Positions 25,937 to 34,606 of a DNA stretch of 64,000 nt are shown here, piece after piece. The first letter of the stretch is position 1. Each line of letters opens with the position of its first letter. The translations under genes and the position numbers were made by a program. The DNA is taken from contig NZ_CP079863.1 in NCBI RefSeq assembly GCF_025263485.1, forward strand, positions 1,426,001-1,490,000, in the 5' to 3' direction. This stretch comes from Mycobacterium sp. SMC-2 (GTDB lineage: Bacteria > Actinomycetota > Actinomycetes > Mycobacteriales > Mycobacteriaceae). The notes beneath the pieces are model-generated. The model was not told the DNA's origin. It saw only the letters and a program-made list of their open reading frames with translations, and did not search any database.

Positions 25937-27595
25937 ATGACGACGCGAGGGCGTAAGCCGAGACCCGGCCGCATCACGTACGTGGGTTCCGGTCCCGGCG
26001 ACCCGGGGCTCTTGACCACCCGGGCCGCGACGGTTCTGGCGAACGCCGCGCTGGTATTCACCGACCCCGACGTACCGGAGCCGGTGCTGGCGCTGATCGG
26101 CAAAGACCTGCCGCCGGTTTCCGGCCCGGCGCCCGCCGATGCCGCGGCCGGCGACGGCGAGGCGGCCACCGGCGGGGCGGAGCAGCCCGCGGTGATATCG
26201 GCCGGTCCCGATGTACGCCCGGCGCTGGGCGAGCCGGCCGAGGTGGCCAAGACGCTGGTCGCCGAGGCCCGTACCGGCGCCGACGTGGTGCGGTTGGTGG
26301 CCGGTGACCCGCTGACGGTCGACGCGGTGATCACCGAGGTGAACGCCGTCGCGCGAAGCCACCTGCACCTCGAGATCGTGCCCGGCCTGGCGCCGACCGG
26401 CGCCGTCCCCACCTATGCGGGGCTGCCGCTGGGTTCGTCGCACACGGTTGCCGACGTGCGCGACCCGCATGTGGATTGGGAGGCTTTGGCCGCGGCCCCC
26501 GGCCCGCTGATCCTGCAGGCCACCGCGTCGCACCTGGCCGACGCGGCGCGCACTCTGATCGAGCACGGGCTGGCCGAGAGCACCCCCTGCGTGGTGACCG
26601 CGCAGGGCACGACCTGCCAGCAGCGTTCGATCGAAACCACGCTGGGCGGTTTGACCGACTCGGCCGTCCTGGGCGGGACGGACCCCGGGGGCCCGTTGAC
26701 CGGGCCGCTGGTGGTGACCATCGGTAAGACGGTGGCCAGCCGGGCGAAGCTGAACTGGTGGGAGAGCCGCGCGCTGTACGGCTGGACCGTGCTGGTGCCC
26801 CGCACCAAGGACCAGGCCGGCGAGATGAGCGAGCGGCTGACGTCCTACGGCGCGCTGCCGATCGAGGTGCCGACCATCGCCGTCGAGCCACCCCGCAGCC
26901 CCGCGCAGATGGAGCGGGCCGTCAAGGGCTTGGTCGACGGCCGTTTCCAGTGGGTGGTGTTCACCTCCACCAACGCGGTGCGCGCGGTGTGGGAGAAGTT
27001 CAACGAGTTCGGTCTGGACGCCCGTGCGTTCTCCGGGGTGAAGATCGCCTGCGTCGGCGAGGCCACGGCCGACCGGGTGCGCGCTTTCGGGATCAGCCCC
27101 GAGCTGGTGCCGTCGGGCGAGCAGTCATCGCTGGGCCTGTTGGACGACTTCCCGCCCTACGACAGCGTTTTCGACCCGGTGAACCGGGTCTTGCTGCCGC
27201 GCGCCGACATCGCCACCGAGACCCTGGCCGAGGGCCTGCGCGAACGTGGTTGGGAGATCGAGGATGTCACCGCCTACCGGACGGTGCGGGCCGCCCCGCC
27301 GCCGGCGGAGACGCGGGAGATGATCAAGACCGGCGGGTTCGACGCCGTGTGCTTCACCTCCAGCTCCACGGTGCGGAACCTGGTCGGCATCGCCGGCAAG
27401 CCGCACGCGCGGACGATCATCGCCTGCATCGGTCCCAAGACCGCAGAGACCGCCGCCGAATTCGGTTTGCGGGTGGACGTGCAGCCCGAAACCGCCGCCG
27501 TCGGTCCGCTGGTCGACGCGTTGGCCGAACACGCCGCCCGGTTGCGCGCCGAGGGCGCGCTGCCACCGCCGCGCAAGAAGAGCCGCAGGCGCTAG
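25937..27595 (+). CDS. hemD: Fused uroporphyrinogen-III methyltransferase-like / synthase
   Basis: 552 aa with two domains. Residues 10-260 are a tetrapyrrole methyltransferase (SUMT/CysG-like) domain starting ITYVGSGPGDPGLLTTRAA, interrupted by an Ala/Gly-rich insertion (about 55-85). Residues 270-540 are HemD, which closes and inverts hydroxymethylbilane: GWTVLVPRTKDQAGEMSERL, WVVFTSTNAVRAVWEKF, CFTSSSTVRNLVGIAG and CIGPKTAETAAEFG. Fusion of the two activities is normal in actinobacteria. ATG 25937 matches orthologues; the gap after hemC is 23 nt. Confidence 0.95.
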   Translation: MTTRGRKPRPGRITYVGSGPGDPGLLTTRAATVLANAALVFTDPDVPEPVLALIGKDLPPVSGPAPADAAAGDGEAATGGAEQPAVISAGPDVRPALGEPAEVAKTLVAEARTGADVVRLVAGDPLTVDAVITEVNAVARSHLHLEIVPGLAPTGAVPTYAGLPLGSSHTVADVRDPHVDWEALAAAPGPLILQATASHLADAARTLIEHGLAESTPCVVTAQGTTCQQRSIETTLGGLTDSAVLGGTDPGGPLTGPLVVTIGKTVASRAKLNWWESRALYGWTVLVPRTKDQAGEMSERLTSYGALPIEVPTIAVEPPRSPAQMERAVKGLVDGRFQWVVFTSTNAVRAVWEKFNEFGLDARAFSGVKIACVGEATADRVRAFGISPELVPSGEQSSLGLLDDFPPYDSVFDPVNRVLLPRADIATETLAEGLRERGWEIEDVTAYRTVRAAPPPAETREMIKTGGFDAVCFTSSSTVRNLVGIAGKPHARTIIACIGPKTAETAAEFGLRVDVQPETAAVGPLVDALAEHAARLRAEGALPPPRKKSRRR

Positions 27596-27611
27596 TGGCG
27601 ATCGCCATACC

Positions 27612-27673
27612 CGCGAGCGTCCGTGTTTGTACTGCGACACGCCGCTGGGGCTGGCAGTCGGTGGACGCTCGCG
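27612..27673. repeat. Intergenic palindrome between hemD and hemB
   Basis: CGCGAGCGTCC (27612-27622) pairs perfectly with GGACGCTCGCG (27663-27673). Inside, CGTGT/ACACG makes a second stem. It resembles a palindrome I recall from many mycobacterial intergenic regions. Here it lies inside an operon, so it may attenuate or stabilise the message rather than fully end it. Confidence 0.6.
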
Positions 27674-27689
27674 CCCACGGAACCGCGCG

Positions 27690-28673
27690 ATGAGCGCCTA
27701 CCCCCGGCAGCGCCCGCGCCGGCTCCGCTCCACCCCCGCGTTGCGCCGTTTGGTGGCGCAAACGTCTTTGGAACCAAGGCATTTGGTGCTGCCGATGTTC
27801 GTCGCCGACGGGATCGACGAACCTCGGCCGATCGCGTCGATGCCCGGCGTGGTGCAGCACACCCGCGATTCGCTGCGCAGCGCCGCCGCCGACGCGGTCA
27901 CCGCCGGGGTGGGGGGGTTGATGCTGTTCGGCGTGCCCCGCGACGAGGACAAAGACTCGACCGGCTCGGCCGGCACCGACCCCGACGGTATCCTCAACGT
28001 CGCCCTGCGGGACCTGGCCAAGGACCTCGGCGACGCCACGGTGTTGATGGCCGACACCTGCCTGGACGAATTCACCGACCACGGCCACTGCGGCGTCCTG
28101 GACGCCAGGGGCCGGGTGGACAACGACGCCACGCTGGCCCGGTACGTGAAACTCGCTGTGGCGCAGGCAGAATCGGGCGCGCACGTGGTGGGGCCGAGCG
28201 GGATGATGGACGGCCAGGTGGCCGCCATCCGCGACGGCCTGGACGCCGCCGGCCACACCGATGTGGTGATCTTGGCCTACGCCGCGAAATTCGCCTCGGC
28301 GTTCTACGGCCCGTTCCGCGAGGCGGTCAGTTCCAGCCTGGCCGGGGACCGGCGCACCTATCAACAGGAGGCGGGCAACTTCCGCGAGGCGCTGCGCGAG
28401 GTCCGGCTCGACGCGGACGAGGGCGCGGACATCATCATGGTCAAGCCCGCGCTTGGTTACCTCGACGTGGTGGCGGCCGCGGCGGACATTTCGCCGGTGC
28501 CGGTGGCCGCCTACCAGGTCTCGGGGGAGTACGCGATGATCTGCGCTGCGGCCGCCAACAATTGGATCGACGAGCGCGCGGCGGCGCTCGAGTCGCTGAC
28601 CAGCATCCGCCGCGCCGGCGCCGATATCGTACTGACCTACTGGGCCGCGGACGCGGCCGGTTGGCTTTCGTGA
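27690..28673 (+). CDS. hemB: Delta-aminolevulinic acid dehydratase (porphobilinogen synthase)
   Basis: 327 aa TIM barrel that condenses two aminolevulinate molecules. The two active-site Lys are in LAYAAKFASAFYGP (about residue 198) and IIMVKPALGYLDVV (about 252). The metal region DTCLDEFTDHGHCG is Asp-rich rather than fully Cys-rich, as in Mg-dependent forms. ATG 27690 gives MSAYPRQRPRRLRST; the longer upstream reading runs through the palindrome. Confidence 0.96.
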   Translation: MSAYPRQRPRRLRSTPALRRLVAQTSLEPRHLVLPMFVADGIDEPRPIASMPGVVQHTRDSLRSAAADAVTAGVGGLMLFGVPRDEDKDSTGSAGTDPDGILNVALRDLAKDLGDATVLMADTCLDEFTDHGHCGVLDARGRVDNDATLARYVKLAVAQAESGAHVVGPSGMMDGQVAAIRDGLDAAGHTDVVILAYAAKFASAFYGPFREAVSSSLAGDRRTYQQEAGNFREALREVRLDADEGADIIMVKPALGYLDVVAAAADISPVPVAAYQVSGEYAMICAAAANNWIDERAAALESLTSIRRAGADIVLTYWAADAAGWLS

Positions 28674-28686
28674 GACGAGGCTTGCG

Positions 28687-29238
28687 ATGACTACCGCCAG
28701 GGACGCCGAACCGAAACCGTTGTTCTACGAACCGGGCGCCAGTTGGTGGTGGGTGGCGTGGGGCCCGATCGCCGCGGGCGCGATGATCCTGATCGAAGTC
28801 TGGAGCGGCGCCCCGGTGTCGTTCCTGATCCCGGTGATCTTCTTGGTCCTGGTGTCGGGGTTCGTCGGGTTACAGGTCAAGGCGGCACGGATTCACGTCT
28901 CGGTCGAGCTCACCGAAGACGCGCTGCGTCAGGGCACCGAAACCATCCTGGTGCGCGAGATCCTCAAGGTGTATCCCGAACCCGAGAACCACGAAGCCTC
29001 CGGTAAGGACCTCGCGCGCTGGCAGTCGGCGCGGGCACTCGGCGAATTGGTCGGGGTGCCCCGCGGCCGGATCGGCATCGGTCTCAAGCTCACGGGGGAT
29101 CGCTACGTGCAGGCGTGGGCGCGCCGGCACCGTGAGCTGCGCGCGGCGCTGACCCCGCTGGTCCAGGAGCGGGTGGAGCCCGCCCGATCCGACGTTGCCG
29201 ACGCCGATCGTGACGACGACACCGGGCCCGCGCAGTGA
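28687..29238 (+). CDS. DUF3093-type membrane protein (Rv0513-like)
   Basis: 183 aa. Two hydrophobic segments near the N-terminus (WWVAWGPIAAGAMILIEVW and VSFLIPVIFLVLVSGFVGL, about residues 20-65) are followed by a soluble beta-rich domain (HVSVELTEDALRQGTETILV, GIGLKLTGDRYVQAWARRHR). The tail is acidic. It follows hemB by 13 nt, so it is likely in the hem operon. Function unknown. Confidence 0.85.
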   Translation: MTTARDAEPKPLFYEPGASWWWVAWGPIAAGAMILIEVWSGAPVSFLIPVIFLVLVSGFVGLQVKAARIHVSVELTEDALRQGTETILVREILKVYPEPENHEASGKDLARWQSARALGELVGVPRGRIGIGLKLTGDRYVQAWARRHRELRAALTPLVQERVEPARSDVADADRDDDTGPAQ

Positions 29239-29498
29239 GCGCCCGCTACCGCAGTAGCAGGGCGATGGTCGAACTCGGCCTGGCGTGTGCGGCGCTTGTC
29301 GGCGCGGGAGTGAGCTGGACGCGTTCGCATCACACGGTGGGGGTGGCGCCCATCGCGGACGGCCAGCCCTTCACGACGTCGGTGGTGTACGACCCGCAGT
29401 TGCTGTTGCTGACCCTGTTGCTGCTGACGAGCGCAGGGGTGCTGGCGGTCATCGGGACCGCCAGACAGCGCCGTGAGCGGCGCTCTAAGACGTCCTGA
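29235..29498 (+). CDS. Small two-helix membrane protein (Rv0514-like)
   Basis: 87 aa with transmembrane helices at about 10-28 (MVELGLACAALVGAGVSW) and 52-75 (LLLLTLLLLTSAGVLAVIGT), then a basic tail RQRRERRSKTS. GTG 29235 overlaps the previous stop as GTGA. Its last 14 nt overlap the end of the convergent STAS gene. Function unknown. Confidence 0.8.
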   Translation: MSARYRSSRAMVELGLACAALVGAGVSWTRSHHTVGVAPIADGQPFTTSVVYDPQLLLLTLLLLTSAGVLAVIGTARQRRERRSKTS

Positions 29499-29922
29499 CG
29501 AGCGACAGGGCCATCCGGCGCCGCCTGGCGATGGCGTCGGCCACGTCGTGCAGTGCCTCGTGCACCGAGCGGTTGCTCGAAAATGCGGGCCCATCGGGGC
29601 CGTCGTCCAATATTTCGGCGACGGCCGGGCTCGCGACCAGCATCCACTGCACCCCTTCGGCGCGGCAGTCGTCGTCGAAGGTTTCCAGAAGCGAAATGCC
29701 CGCCTCAGCAAATTGGCTCACGTCGCCCATGTCGAGCACCACGCGGTCTTCTCCGAGGATGAAACGCCGAATGTGCTCGCCGACTTGGTCGACGTTGAAG
29801 GCGTCGATTTCACCCCGAATCGTCACGACGGTCGCCAGCTGACGACGCTGCGCCCGAATCCAGGCGCCGCCGCACTGAAAGATGCCGTTCCGGTCCTGCG
29901 TGAGGACATCGGCGATCGTCAT
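29485..29922 (-). CDS. STAS-domain anti-anti-sigma factor homologue (Rv0516c-like)
   Basis: 145 aa with one STAS domain (about 30-125): TVVTIRGEIDAFNVDQVGEH, then VVLDMGDVSQFAEAGISLLE. The position that carries the phosphorylatable Ser in SpoIIAA-type proteins (DSSG) reads AEAG here. From ATG 29922 the protein starts MTIADV, so Thr2 is kept; in M. tuberculosis the kinase PknD phosphorylates Rv0516c at Thr2. Control through that Thr rather than the classic Ser is therefore likely. GTG 29928 is a less likely start. Confidence 0.85.
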   Translation of the reverse strand: MTIADVLTQDRNGIFQCGGAWIRAQRRQLATVVTIRGEIDAFNVDQVGEHIRRFILGEDRVVLDMGDVSQFAEAGISLLETFDDDCRAEGVQWMLVASPAVAEILDDGPDGPAFSSNRSVHEALHDVADAIARRRRMALSLVRTS

Positions 29923-30131
29923 GGGCACCCCTCACTCTCCGTGGCGCTCGCTGTGCCTTCGACGCTAATCCGCAAGGTTAAGGAGGCTGAAAGCCGCACC
30001 TAACTATTTGTTAAGAAGCGATTCTCGGCGCAATTTTCGTGCTGTCCGAGCAAAGGCCGGCCGGCGCCGATTTCCGGCGAAAGACCGCATGCCACACCAC
30101 GACCGTCCGCGCATCGGGGCGGTTGCGCTGT

Positions 30132-30137
30132 TAGGCT
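30132..30137 (+). promoter_or_regulatory. Candidate -10 of the acyltransferase gene, in a 323-bp gap
   Basis: TAGGCT in the gap 29923-30245. Initiation near 30144 would leave a leader of about 100 nt before GTG 30246. The rest of the gap is GC-rich with an AT-rich block (29995-30030, TTAACTATTTGTTAAG-like) that may serve the divergent STAS gene. No gene seen in it. Confidence 0.35.
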
Positions 30138-30245
30138 GCCATGGCTACCGGTTGCGAGGCGGGGGCTTGTGACAGCGTGTGGTCGCCCGGTCAACGGAGC
30201 TGCAAGGCGAACGGAACGGCAGAGTCCAGGCGGAGAGAAAGCGCT

Positions 30246-31496
30246 GTGCGCGTCGGAGACATTGAGCGAGAGATCAAGGGAGAGATCAAGGCCCTGACGG
30301 GGCTCCGCATCGTCGCCGCGCTGTGGGTCGTGCTGTTTCACTTCCGGCCGATGGTGGGCGACATCGGGCCCGACTTCCGCGACGCCCTCGCGCCGGTGCT
30401 CAACTGCGGGGCCCAGGGCGTCGACCTGTTCTTCATCCTCAGTGGGTTCGTCCTGACCTGGAACTATCTCGACCGCATGGGCCGGTCATGGTCGACGCGC
30501 GCGACCCTGCACTTCCTGTGGCTGCGGCTGGCCAGGGTATGGCCGGTGTACCTGCTCACCCTGCACCTCGCCGCCCTGTGGGTGATCTTCACCCTGCACG
30601 TCGGCCACGTGCCGTCGCCCGACGCCGGTCAGCTCACCGCGATGAGCTATGTCCGTCAGATCCTGCTGGTGCAGTTGTGGTTCGTGCCCTTCTTCGACGA
30701 CTCCAGTTGGGATGGGCCGGCCTGGTCGATCAGCGCCGAATGGCTGGCCTACCTGCTCTTCGGCCTTCTGGTGCTGGTGATATTGCGGATGAAACAGGCG
30801 ACGCGGGCGCGGAGCCTGATGCTGCTGGCGTTCGCGGCGGCGCTGCCGCCCGTGGTGATGTTGCTGGCCAGTGGTCACTTCTACACACCGTGGAGCTGGC
30901 TGCCGCGGATCGTCACGCAGTTCACCGCCGGCGCGCTGGCCTGCGCCGCCGTGCGCAGGCTGCGGCTGACCGATCGCGGCCGCCGCGTCGCCGGGTATGT
31001 GTCCCTGCTTCTGTTGGGAGTCATGGTGGGCGCCCTCTATTGGCTTGACGCGCACCCGATCTCCGGAATCGTGGAGAACGACAGCGGCGGCGTGGTCGAC
31101 ATCCTGTTCATTCCGCTGGTGATCACGCTGGCGATCGGCGTCGGCAGCCTGCCGAGGGTGCTCTCAACCCGGTTGATGGTGTACGGCGGGCAGATCTCGT
31201 TTTGCCTGTACATGGTTCACGAGCTGGTGCACACCGCCTGGGGATGGTCCGTCGAGCAATTCGAGCTGAGGCCGCAGGAGAATCCGTGGAAGTGGAACCT
31301 CATCGGCCTGCTTGCCATCGCCGTGGTCATCTCCATCGTGATGTATCACTTCGTCGAAGAGCCCGCCCGCCGCTGGATGCGCAAGATGGTCGATGTCAAA
31401 GCCGTCAGCGCGAGAAGCGAGCCCGGCGAGCCCCCGAGCGGCAAGGTCCATCCGATCGACCGCTCGCTGGAATCGATTCCGGCCCGCGCCGTGTGA
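30246..31496 (+). CDS. Acyltransferase-3 family membrane protein (Rv0517-like)
   Basis: 416 aa with about ten transmembrane helices. The N-terminal motif KALTGLRIVAALWVVLFHF carries the conserved Arg and His of acyltransferase-3 (OafA/NodX) enzymes; GVDLFFILSGFVLTWNYLDR is the family's second signature. It probably O-acylates a cell-envelope sugar or lipid. The SGNH hydrolase gene 93 bp downstream is a typical partner. GTG 30246 is chosen because it starts close to the domain; a start at ATG 30141 would add 35 low-quality residues. Confidence 0.87.
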   Translation: MRVGDIEREIKGEIKALTGLRIVAALWVVLFHFRPMVGDIGPDFRDALAPVLNCGAQGVDLFFILSGFVLTWNYLDRMGRSWSTRATLHFLWLRLARVWPVYLLTLHLAALWVIFTLHVGHVPSPDAGQLTAMSYVRQILLVQLWFVPFFDDSSWDGPAWSISAEWLAYLLFGLLVLVILRMKQATRARSLMLLAFAAALPPVVMLLASGHFYTPWSWLPRIVTQFTAGALACAAVRRLRLTDRGRRVAGYVSLLLLGVMVGALYWLDAHPISGIVENDSGGVVDILFIPLVITLAIGVGSLPRVLSTRLMVYGGQISFCLYMVHELVHTAWGWSVEQFELRPQENPWKWNLIGLLAIAVVISIVMYHFVEEPARRWMRKMVDVKAVSARSEPGEPPSGKVHPIDRSLESIPARAV

Positions 31497-31589
31497 CGGT
31501 TGCGTTAGCACCCGGCCGCGAGCCGCGTGGCGGATAATCGATGAAAATGCAGTGGCACATGGCGATGCCGTTGACGGTGGAGGTTAGTA

Positions 31590-32276
31590 GTGAGTCGTCT
31601 GGCCACTTTTCTCATCGGCCTGACGCTGCTCGCGGGCATTGGCATCGCATACCCGGCTCGGGTGCGCACGTATGACACGTTGACCCTGGACTTCCGGCTG
31701 AACCACCTCGCCGTCATCGGGGACTCCTACACCACCGGCACCGGCGAGGGTGGGCTGGGCCCGAGGTCATGGCCCGCCCGCGCCTGGGACGGGCTCGCCG
31801 CACGGGGAGAACGGATTTCGGCCGACGTCGCGGCCGAAGGCCGGGCCGGCTATGGCATGCCGGGCGACCACGGCAGCGTCTTCGAGGACCTGACCGCCAG
31901 GGCCGTGCAGCCCGACGATGTGCTGGCGGTGTTCTTCGGCTCCCGCAACGACGAGACCATCGATCCGGCTGTGGTCGCCGAAAAGGCCCGCAGCGCATTC
32001 GATTTGGCGCGCCACCTGGCGCCGTCCGCGCGGTTGCTGGTGATCGGACCGCCGTGGCCGACCGTTGACGTGCCCCTGCCCATGCTGCAGGTTCGCGACG
32101 CGCTCGGCGCGGCGGCCGCGGCCGCGGGGGCAACGTGGGTCGACCCCATCGCCGAACACTGGTTCGTCGGCAGGCCCGACCTGATCGGCGCGGACGGCGT
32201 GCACCCCAACGACGCGGGGCACCAATACATGGCGGACAAGATCGCGCCGCTGATCCGCACGCAGCTGTCGACCTGA
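31590..32276 (+). CDS. SGNH/GDSL hydrolase, exported (Rv0518-like)
   Basis: 228 aa. An N-terminal hydrophobic segment (FLIGLTLLAGIGIAYP) acts as a signal or anchor. Catalytic Ser in LAVIGDSYTTGTGEGG (block I), Gly/Asn blocks in the middle (FFGSRNDE), and DGVHPNDAGHQYMADKI with Asp and His of block V. Probable deacylase of a cell-wall glycan or lipid, opposing the acyltransferase upstream. GTG 31590 follows GGAGGTTAGTA. Confidence 0.88.
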   Translation: MSRLATFLIGLTLLAGIGIAYPARVRTYDTLTLDFRLNHLAVIGDSYTTGTGEGGLGPRSWPARAWDGLAARGERISADVAAEGRAGYGMPGDHGSVFEDLTARAVQPDDVLAVFFGSRNDETIDPAVVAEKARSAFDLARHLAPSARLLVIGPPWPTVDVPLPMLQVRDALGAAAAAAGATWVDPIAEHWFVGRPDLIGADGVHPNDAGHQYMADKIAPLIRTQLST

Positions 32277-32293
32277 GTCGGCGCTCGGGCGGA

Positions 32294-32410
32294 TCAGTCC
32301 TCGGCGTGCCGCTCGTAGTCCCATCGCTCCAGGCGGGCCTGCAAATTCAGCAAGCCGAGCCCGGCGATCGGAGCGGCGGCTGCAATGCAGGCCAGCAGCA
32401 GCGTGGTCAT
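32294..32410 (-). CDS. 38-aa single-span membrane protein
   Basis: MTTLLLACIAAAAPIAGLGL then LNLQARLERWDYERHAED. One transmembrane helix followed by an amphipathic charged tail. I have seen similar short proteins ending in ERWDY-RHAED in mycobacteria, with no known function. It is convergent with the SGNH hydrolase gene (17-nt gap). Short, so coding status rests on that recollection and clean start/stop. Confidence 0.6.
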   Translation of the reverse strand: MTTLLLACIAAAAPIAGLGLLNLQARLERWDYERHAED

Positions 32411-32564
32411 CCCCGGAACCTCCCAAAACCCTTCTCTGATATGACGTTCGTGGGCAAGAAGAAGTTCATTACGGTTCACCCACCCGCCAGGGGACGGTCC
32501 GCTTCACCGCCCGCTCCAAATGGCGGGTGGGGGGTTCGTTCGCCCGGATGCTCATCGGTCTCCG

Positions 32565-33431
32565 CTAGGACGCCATCCAGGCAAGTTCGCCGGGCAATTG
32601 TGCCCGCCAGTAGACGATGTCGTGGCCGCCCAGCGAGAAGCTGCCCGCCGGCGGCGTCTTCAGTTGGTTCACGAATTGCCGAGTGGCCGAATAGAACCGG
32701 TCGAAGGTGCCACAATCCACGCGCAGCGGAATCTCCGACAAAGCCGGCACGCCCATCACACTGTTCTGCGCCCAGTCGTCATTGCTGTCGAACGCCTTGG
32801 GGGCGCTATCGGCGAACGACGTGTACAACGCCGGACTGATCGCGCAGATCCCCGCGGTCCGCGCCGGCCCGAGCTTGGCGCCCAGGTGCAGCGCCCCGTA
32901 TCCCCCCATCGACCACCCCATGAAGCCCACCCGGGAGGTGTCGAAACCCATCGAGGACAGCATCGGGAGCAGCTCGTCGAGCACCATCGCCCCGGAGTCG
33001 GTGCCGTCGGCCCGTTTGTGCCAGTAGGAGTCGCTGCCGCCGTCGACGCCCACCACCGCAAACGGCGGCTTGCCCTCCTTGACCAGTTGGGCCAGGCCCC
33101 TCTCGACACCGCAGTCCAGCATCATGTTCGCGTCGCCGTCCTTGCCGTGCAGCGCGATCACCGGGCGCAGCGTCCCGGTTTGGCCCGGCGGCAGGGCGAT
33201 CACGTAGTTGGTCTTCACGCCCCCGCGGGCGGCGGAGACGAACGAACCGGTGAGCCTGGTCGGCAGGTTGCTGCTCGCGGCCGACGGCTCGAACGGGGCC
33301 GGAGCTCGCGGCAACGTCGCGGCCAGCGGCCTGACCGGATCGAGCAGGGCACTCAGGGCGAACACGCCAGCGGCTCCCAGGCCGGCGCTGCTCCCCATCC
33401 GCAGCACCGCCCGGCGTGTCAGGTCAGGCAT
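32565..33431 (-). CDS. Exported esterase-like alpha/beta hydrolase (Rv0519c-like)
   Basis: 288 aa. The N-terminus has a Tat-type signal (MPDLTRRAVLRMGSSAGLGA, then a hydrophobic stretch). Nucleophile elbow GFMGWSMGGYGALHLG, acidic residue after strand 7 and His in SLGGHDIVYWRAQLP, as in esterase D-type enzymes. The substrate is unknown; a secreted lipid or acyl-sugar esterase is plausible. Much longer in-frame upstream reading crosses the next gene and is spurious. Confidence 0.85.
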   Translation of the reverse strand: MPDLTRRAVLRMGSSAGLGAAGVFALSALLDPVRPLAATLPRAPAPFEPSAASSNLPTRLTGSFVSAARGGVKTNYVIALPPGQTGTLRPVIALHGKDGDANMMLDCGVERGLAQLVKEGKPPFAVVGVDGGSDSYWHKRADGTDSGAMVLDELLPMLSSMGFDTSRVGFMGWSMGGYGALHLGAKLGPARTAGICAISPALYTSFADSAPKAFDSNDDWAQNSVMGVPALSEIPLRVDCGTFDRFYSATRQFVNQLKTPPAGSFSLGGHDIVYWRAQLPGELAWMAS

Positions 33432-33845
33432 GATCGCAATAATGCCGCCCTGACCGGGCATTCCCGGGCGAGCCACGCCGAAATGGAAGCATTGTGTGAT
33501 CTGGCGTGATCTACCGGTCACCAACCGGTTACCTGCGGGGCACCGACGACGCGTTTCGCGGCCGAGTTGCTTCGTCATGATACGGCCGTCGCCATCGCGT
33601 CGACCGATGTGGCGCTGCCGAACAACTCCGATCGAAACCCATTGCGCCGCAATGAGAGAAGCCAACATCCGGTGATTCGGGGAAGCCGGTGGCGGGCGGC
33701 CACGGCACGCCGATGTCGGGTGATCGTCCCGCCACGCTGAAATGCTTGCACGGGCGGGATGTAGTTCTTCGGGCTGACTCCGCAGTGGACGAACGCATTC
33801 CTCGTTAGGCTGCACCCGACGGGGATCGCGAGGAAGCGAGAAGAC
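33432..33845. other. 414-bp intergenic region with promoter of the methyltransferase
   Basis: No gene seen. ACCGG-type inverted sequence occurs at about 33510-33530 (ACCGGTCACCAACCGGT). Near the right end TAGGCT (33806-33811) would start a transcript near 33818, and GAGGAAGCGAG (33829-33839) is a good ribosome binding site for ATG 33846. Confidence 0.4.
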
Positions 33846-34586
33846 ATGACTGACGCGAACGTCGCCGGTTTCGAACCGCTGTACGACGAGGCGGAACACG
33901 CCGGCGGCCGGATCCCGTGGGACATCGGTGGCCCGCAGCCGGCGGTGCAGCAATTGGTGGCCTACGGCGGGATCCGCGGCGAGGTGCTCGATCCCGGTAC
34001 CGGGCCCGGCCATCACGCCATTCACTTTGCCGCGCACGGGTATTCGGCAACCGGAATCGACGACTCCCCATCGGCCATCGAGCAAGCCAAACGCAACGCG
34101 GAGCGGGCGGGGGTCGAGGTCGACTTCCAGGTGGCCGACGCGACCAAGCTGGACGGGTTCGAGGGCCGCTTCGACACGGTGGTGGACAGCGCCTTCTACC
34201 ACGTGTTCCTGAACGACGGTGTCATCCAGACGCGGTACGCGCAGGCGCTGCACCGGGCCACCAGGCCCGGGGCGCGGCTGTACATGTTCGAGTTCAGCCC
34301 GCACAACGTCAACGGCCTGCAATGGACCGCCATCCCCGCCGACAACTTCGAGCGGGTGTTCGGCGCCAACGGGTGGCGCATCGACTACCTGGGCGGCACG
34401 ACCTACCAGGCCCGCTTCCTCAAGGAGACGTTCGACACCATGAAGGAGTTCGCGTCCGAGCAGCAGGGCGAGATCCTGCAGCGGATGCGGCCGTTGGTGC
34501 ACCGGCTCGGCGTCATCGACCCGCTTCTGGAGGACCACCGGGTGCACCTTCCGGTGTGGTCCGTGGTCGCCACCCGCCTGGACTGA
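33846..34586 (+). CDS. SAM-dependent methyltransferase (Rv0520/Rv0521 region)
   Basis: 246 aa class I methyltransferase. SAM motif I is VLDPGTGPGHHAIHFAAHG (about residue 48-66), motif II is GYSATGIDDSPSAIEQAK, and motif III FDTVVDSAFYHVFLND. In M. tuberculosis the corresponding gene is split into Rv0520 and Rv0521; here it is one intact frame. Substrate unknown. The permease start is 20 nt after its stop. Confidence 0.87.
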   Translation: MTDANVAGFEPLYDEAEHAGGRIPWDIGGPQPAVQQLVAYGGIRGEVLDPGTGPGHHAIHFAAHGYSATGIDDSPSAIEQAKRNAERAGVEVDFQVADATKLDGFEGRFDTVVDSAFYHVFLNDGVIQTRYAQALHRATRPGARLYMFEFSPHNVNGLQWTAIPADNFERVFGANGWRIDYLGGTTYQARFLKETFDTMKEFASEQQGEILQRMRPLVHRLGVIDPLLEDHRVHLPVWSVVATRLD

Positions 34587-34606
34587 TTAGGGCCGCACGG
34601 TCCGGC

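Noticed and set aside
32565..34547. 660-codon minus-strand ORF through the esterase and methyltransferase
   Set aside because: Protein-like sequence begins only at 33431 with a Tat signal; upstream part is antisense to the methyltransferase.
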